NCBI GenBank assembly: GCA_038373885.1
Contig: JAWZYV010013543.1
Location: 1-64,000, forward strand
Length of the DNA stretch: 64,000 nt
DNA from: Cheiracanthium punctorium
Lineage: Eukaryota > Arthropoda > Arachnida > Araneae > Cheiracanthiidae
Direction: 5' to 3'
Shown: positions 59,000-64,000 of the stretch, piece after piece
How the letters are laid out: every line of letters begins with the position of its first letter
Numbering within the stretch: position 1 is the stretch's first letter
The notes under the pieces: generated by a model
Told to the model about the DNA's origin: nothing
Seen by the model: the letters and a program-made list of their open reading frames with translations, nothing else
Database searches by the model: none
Translations under genes and position numbers: made by a program

Positions 59000-60193
59000 G
59001 TAAGTAAGAAATATTCAATAAAGCTGAATAAATGTTTGCGAATTGAAGGAATAAACCTCTGTTCCAGACTTTTTGTTAAGGGTTTTTGTTATTTTATTGA
59101 TTTTTTTAAAAGTTAATGAAAGAACATAAAAGTACAAAAATTAAAATTCTGAACTCAATTGGAATATGCAATTTTTAATAATATATGGACTAAATACAGA
59201 TAAAGTTTGTGGTAAATTATTCTATTTTTGAATGTTACAAATTTTGTTTTGAAGGATCACCCTCATGTGTTAAAGGGGAACTTGACTTTTAGAAATTCAA
59301 GGGAAACTAATTTCTCTTTATTTGAATTAACATTGCAAAATGCAAATTTTCATTAATTTGTTAATGGGTTAGGAAACACTGTAAGATGTCCATCTAGTGT
59401 CAGAAAAATGCTGTATTTTCAATCATAGCTTCTAACATACTATATGCACTTAATTACATTTTGTTTCAAATAATATCTATTTAAGCTCAAAAATATTTTT
59501 TTCTGAAGGTACATTTCCCCTTGATTATTAAGCTATTTTTTAAAAAAAATTATACATAAATTTTGTTTTTATTACAATCAGTAGTGCTCAAAATAATCCT
59601 TGGGGAGGGGATGTTCTTAAATTGATGACAAGCAATTTTGAAAACATTAGCTAATACTCGTGTCTAAATATTGACTATACAATCCCCAGTTTTTGACTTC
59701 TTCAATTTTTTTCATAGAGCAGTAAAATTTCATACAGGTTAAACAAGTCTCAAAGTGTTTATTTTCTAAATTAAAATGCTTGTTTTATCTTTCTTATCTT
59801 TGAAATTTCAAACTCTTAACACAGACATAAATCTGTTCTCAAAGGATCCATGCATGTGTGTTGTGTGTTCAATCTATGTTACAAAGGGAGGAATGAATGA
59901 CACCCTCTTCCCCCATACCCTTCTTATCCTTCTGAAGACTACCAGATGTATTGCCTACTGTTTTCATTCACAAATAATTCAGTTTTCCATTATAAGGGGC
60001 AAAGGATTGTTGTGGTATTTTCTACCCTTTACAGTAGTTACTAAGGAGGTAACTAAGTACCTCCTACTATATAGGTGGTACTCAGATACCTCCTATATAG
60101 TAAGAGTTTACATAGAAAACAATCTTACTATCTTTTTTCAAAGCTGAAAAGTGTTTGATTTTGATTTGTATAATGTTTGGTAAATATGCATCA

Positions 60194-60520
60194 ATTTCTA
60201 CGAAATTGGTATATGTTGTTCCTAGGTACTGTACCATGTACCCTATTGAAAATGGTGTATGCAACATTTATAGTTCTACAGGACAGCTCAAAAGATTTCC
60301 AATACATTACACTCTATGGGCAGTCGTTCTTTAAAGTGTATTTTAGAGATATTCGGCTATTTCAAATGAAACAAAATTGATATATGTTATTAAGGATTAC
60401 AAGATAAAGCTCTCCATCGAAAATAGTGTCTGTATCATTAATAGTTCTACAGGAGCACTCAAAATAATTCCAATGCATTACGTTCAATGGCAATCTAGAG
60501 ATAAGCATCTATTTACAGCA
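60194..60520 (+). repeat. Tandem duplication, ~175-bp unit, 2 copies
   Basis: Both copies contain ATTGRTATATGTT, ATCGAAAAT or TTGAAAATGGTGT, TAGTTCTACAGGA, CTCAAAA, TCCAATRCATTAC and CAATGGCA or CTATGGGCA. About 75-80 percent alike by eye. Confidence 0.75.
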
Positions 60521-62118
60521 CAATAGTATCCAAATATGTATAATAAAATAATGATCTAGCGACAATTGCATGCTCCCTCAAAAGTTGTGCCAATATTGGC
60601 AACTTTTGCGATAAATTGTCTAAGTAATTTTTTTAATTTACCTAGTGGGTAAGGTATTTATAAATGGATATTTATCCCTGCCTCAGGTAAACACCCAAAA
60701 TCTGAGATTTTATGGTTTTTTAGTTATTTTTATTGTATGTAATTGAGCCTCTAAGTCTGTAAATCAGGCCAGTTACATTCAATAAGAATATCCCAGTTGA
60801 GGAACAACCGTGTTCCTAGGAACCTCCCATCCCAAATCTTTCAAAATGCTAGTATTTTGTGCAGAATGAAAACGTTTTCTAGGGTGTGTGAATTTCATGC
60901 AGTAATAGTTTTTTAATGTGAGAGAAAGGAGAGAAAAAAAAAAAAAAAAGAGATTCTCGCGCTCTAGTGAAAACACTGTCCAGTTATGAAAAACAATAGA
61001 GAAATTTAATTTTACAACTTAAAAGAACAGCCACTGTGTAACAGTTCAAGTGAAACAAATTTAATTTTATAAAAATCTTTAAAAGCAAAAATAAAATTGT
61101 CAATAATGAAGTATGAAAGGAGTATTGAATCTCTATAAAATAATTATGACAAGGCTTTTAGGCATTTATGAATATTAAATTAAAAACCCAATAAACTGGT
61201 GCAAAGAAATTCAGGAAGATAACTTGGTTATTACATCTGCATGTAAAATTAAAAAATTAACCGGAAAAAAAAAAAAAAGGTGTGTGTGTGAAAGGTTGCT
61301 TCTTATCTGCATTCATACTGCCAAGTTTCCTCGATTTTTAGGGAGTGATTTAGATTTCATTGCATTTTGCTGGTGAATAATTGCATTAAGAGAAAAAAAA
61401 AAGTGAGGAATGGAATCTTATGAATTGCTTATCACTTATTTTATATGTGTAGGCATGCCATTCATTTAAAGAATTATTCTAAAATACTCTAAAAATATTC
61501 TGTGATGTATCTTGAAACCTTGAGAATGACATCAAATTTTGCTCAACCAAAGAGTTGTTAAATAATTTTATAAGTGGTTTGAATGTTTTCATTTCTTTCA
61601 ATTAGGTAGTAATATGGTAAATATTAAAATATGCTAGTTTGGTAAATATTAAAATATGCATATATATATATATATACATATATATATCTTCATATGTTTT
61701 TAAGCACTTCTTATTTTAAGATCTTATTTATTTATTTTTAAATTAAACAAAATAGATAAACAGCTCTTGTGAATTTGATTAAATGATTTTATTTTTAGCC
61801 AGCCTATTAAATTTTAGTATAGATGGTATGCTGCTGTTACATGTTAAAAGATAGCTGACTCTTAACAGCCTAGTTCTACTAGGCTGTTCAAGCCTCTTCC
61901 AACTTTATATGTAAAATATAAGAATCAAAACCGCAAATTAGAGCCAGAGCAATGTTGCTGCCTCACACTAAGCACTAAAGTTATACATTAGACAGAACTA
62001 CACCTATGTTTCTTTGTCTAAAAAATATTTATATAACTAAGAACAAAATGTATGAATTCAAAATAAAATAGATAATAATCGAAATATCAACACAACAACC
62101 AAGCTTTGTTGGAGCTTC
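60521..62118. other. Intron sequence, nothing identified
   Basis: An AT microsatellite at about 61656-61690 and duplicated TTTGGTAAATATTAAAATATGC near 61610-61655. No PHD or bromodomain signature in any frame. Confidence 0.45.
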
Positions 62119-62124
62119 CATTTC

Positions 62125-62866
62125 CAGAGTTGCTGATTCTCCTGATTTAGGCAGGAGACTCCAGACGTTACATCAATCTCCTGCCAACTTGATTTTGGTT
62201 GCATTTCTCCTGATTTTTGATAATTTGTTAAATTTATTCTGATTTTTATCATTTGTCACATGATAAATGTGAATTTTCGAATTTGAAATCTTTTTTTTAA
62301 AGTTCCGTCATGGCAAGCTACACTTCTCGCCATTTTTTCCTTTCGTGCAATCAAACTAGTTCCAGAAACCCATGCGTATGTGATATTAAAAAAAAAAAAA
62401 AAAAATTCCGCCTTCGCCGACAAATGTATAATGGGGACAGAAGTGCAGCTTCATGTTCTAAAACATTCCAATTTCAACCTCTTTCCATTGCTCTTAAAAA
62501 TGATTATTTTTTGCTTTACATTGTTTTGTTTAATCCTCCAATGCCTCAAGAGTAAAAACTGACCCCAATTTTTAACTATTTAACTTAATATTTTTTATGT
62601 TACCAAATTTTTTACAAGCAACTGACTACCTAATGGAAGACATGACTCAAAATTAATTTTTTTCATGCAAAAATATCGACTGCTCCAAAAATATCTATTT
62701 CTGACAACAAATTGCATCAAAAATGCTTTTTCTTGCTTTCCAAAATGTAGTTTCAGCTGATACGTCCCTGATCTTTTAAAATTTAGTTTTTTAAAATTGA
62801 AAACAAGTCTCCTGATTTTTAAAATAAAATATCCTGATTTTTGCCCTTGTCAGGGTGGCAACTCTG
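62125..62866. mobile_element. DNA transposon remnant with CAGAGTTGC ends and 6-bp TSD
   Basis: Starts CAGAGTTGCTGATTCTCC and ends GGGTGGCAACTCTG. CATTTC directly flanks both sides (62119-62124 and 62867-62872). Subterminal TCTCCTGATTTTT words occur at both ends. No transposase frame; 81- and 60-codon frames inside are unrelated. Confidence 0.8.
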
Positions 62867-64000
62867 CATTTCTCTCATTAAGCATTTTTACAGTATGTTT
62901 TGTTTATAAAATTGTATTTTCTTACTCTTTAAAATAAAATTTAAATTAAGTAATAGATTGTATGCAAAATATTTCACTCTTATAATATTTTTAACGTTTT
63001 CAGTTTTTAAGTTTATAACTAATATAGATCAAAATGTCCATTTTGTTTTGGACATTTCAAGAAATTGTCTGCTAATTTCATCTTTATTTTTTATAGTAAA
63101 TTACAGATTTAAAAAGTCTTTTAAAAAATGCAACAAAGCTACTTATTTCAGACACAGGACATGTGCTTTCATTGCTCTTCAAAGAAATACTTTGATTAAT
63201 TTTAGTTAGATTATTTGCTAAATTGTAGTAATGTAGTAAAACCACTAAAATTATGCATTTGTTTAAAACTTTAGTATGTGCTGGTTGAATGAGTATTGTT
63301 TCTGTTCTTATTTATTTTCCATGTAGTCCTCTGTTTTGGAGGAATGGATGATTCAATATGTACACTATAGAACACTATCATTCTCTCTCTCTCTCGCTCT
63401 CATATATATATATACATACATACATTAATATTTAGTGATCCCATTATTATTTTAAAAATACCTATTTATTTAAATTACATCTGCTATTTCCCTTATATTT
63501 TTTTGCATTTAGAATTTTGAAATGTTTTTGATTTAGAAATTGATACAAGTTGTATGTTTCAGGAGGAGGAAGAAGATAGCTCTTAATTGTGACAGTTATG
63601 ATGCATCATTTAACATTTTTGTTGTGTAAATGTTCTGTATTTTTTATTGCATCACCTTTCCGAACACTCATCTTATCCAGGACATATATCATTCATAAAT
63701 GTTTTAAAATACAAAAACTATCTTGTATTATAGTTTATAAGCAAACGAAAGGAATTAACATGCTTATGAAGTTGACTGTGATTTATAGGAGAAGGTCAAA
63801 GCATTAAAAAAAATTTTTATTAGTTTTCCTTTTTATCCTTTTGCTTATGTTGATTTATTGGTTTTGGGGTCTAGGAAACATATCTTATTAAACTATATTA
63901 TTGATTTTTTATGTAATAAAATTCATTTTTCAGTCAATTTCTTAAGCATTCCATTCCTCTTCTGAATGTAAATACTTATTATTTAGTTAAGGCACTGAAC
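62867..64000. other. Intron or 3' sequence, nothing identified
   Basis: TC/TA/CA microsatellite at about 63384-63425. A possible acceptor at 63561 (TATGTTTCAG) precedes GAGGAGGAAGAAGA, but no family match supports an exon. Confidence 0.4.

Larger units (their letters stand above)
17113..64000 (+). other. TRIM33-like: Partial TIF1 (TRIM24/TRIM33/bonus-like) gene, 5' and 3' ends outside window
   Basis: Gene span assembled by eye from eight exons: 17113-17184, 22486-22521, 44898-45214, 50935-51194, 52559-52769, 53196-53399, 54575-55101 and 58737-58999. All junctions are AG/GT, and intron phases agree at each one (1,1,0,2,0,0,2, then an open phase-1 end). The joined exons total 1,890 nt with no internal stop. 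TIF1 proteins are nuclear RING/B-box/coiled-coil cofactors with C-terminal PHD and bromodomain; they bind chromatin and repress transcription, and TRIM33 ubiquitylates SMAD4. Here the RING is incomplete at its 5' end, and no PHD or bromodomain exon was recognised before the window ends. Intron sizes are about 5.3, 22.4, 5.7, 1.4, 0.4, 1.2 and 3.6 kb, then more than 5 kb. The six downstream exons are secure; the two upstream microexons are inferred. Confidence 0.85.

Noticed and set aside
61800..61826. Possible 27-nt phase-1 microexon after tttttag, before gtatgc
   Set aside because: Phase fits the end of exon 58737-58999, but the peptide has no similarity to TIF1 linkers and the acceptor is ordinary for AT-rich sequence.
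63563..63586. Possible terminal exon after tatgtttcag giving a short acidic or RGG-type tail and stop
   Set aside because: In the required phase it adds only a few residues before a stop and would remove the PHD and bromodomain. No support beyond an acceptor-like site.
1..64000. CRISPR arrays, operons, bacterial promoters or phage genes
   Set aside because: The sequence is clearly eukaryotic intronic DNA; regular direct repeats present are minisatellites or transposon parts.

Overview
The window is metazoan nuclear DNA: AT-rich, intron-rich and packed with transposon remnants. It carries one protein-coding gene that I can support, on the + strand. This is a TIF1/TRIM24-TRIM33 family gene (tripartite-motif chromatin cofactor and E3 ligase; the fly member is bonus). 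The six well-supported exons lie at 44898-58999. They encode the last zinc-ligand pair of a RING finger, B-box 1, B-box 2, a coiled coil, a TIF1-type post-coil segment and a long Gln/Asn/Pro-rich linker with a 20-residue polyglutamine run. Two small upstream exons (17113-17184 and 22486-22521) are predicted from splice signals and a matching phase-1 reading frame. They would fill the loop inside the RING. The first RING exon and the 3' PHD/bromodomain exons were not found and probably lie outside the window. The organism is most likely an arthropod, possibly a chelicerate. That is inferred only from the protein family, the large introns and the repeat types.

Layout. 1-17112: no recognised exon; dense repeats. 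The main one is a hAT-type element (4151-8041, exact 8-bp target duplication) carrying two later insertions. Others are small MITEs, a 360-bp direct duplication interrupted by a MITE, two degenerate tandem arrays, and a 260-bp palindrome with a hammerhead-ribozyme-like motif. 17113-44897: two candidate microexons in introns of 5.3 and 22.4 kb. The larger intron holds mariner/Tigger-like, PIF/Harbinger-like and hAT MITEs, tRNA-derived SINE copies, tandem arrays and a perfect 38-bp palindrome. 44898-58999: the six solid exons. The intron between the first two holds a 540-bp fold-back repeat and a 2.4-kb non-LTR-like element. 59000-64000: intron, with a tandem duplication and a 742-bp element flanked by a 6-bp target duplication.

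The most interesting points are (i) in-phase microexons inside the RING of a TIF1 gene, with a compressed B-box 1 zinc pair; (ii) the palindrome with the hammerhead-like core; (iii) three unrelated-looking elements with CAG...CTG ends that all have perfect 6-bp rather than 8-bp target duplications, suggesting a hAT6-type lineage; and (iv) a Tigger/pogo derivative that keeps only the C-terminal tail of its transposase. I found no convincing new multi-gene system.
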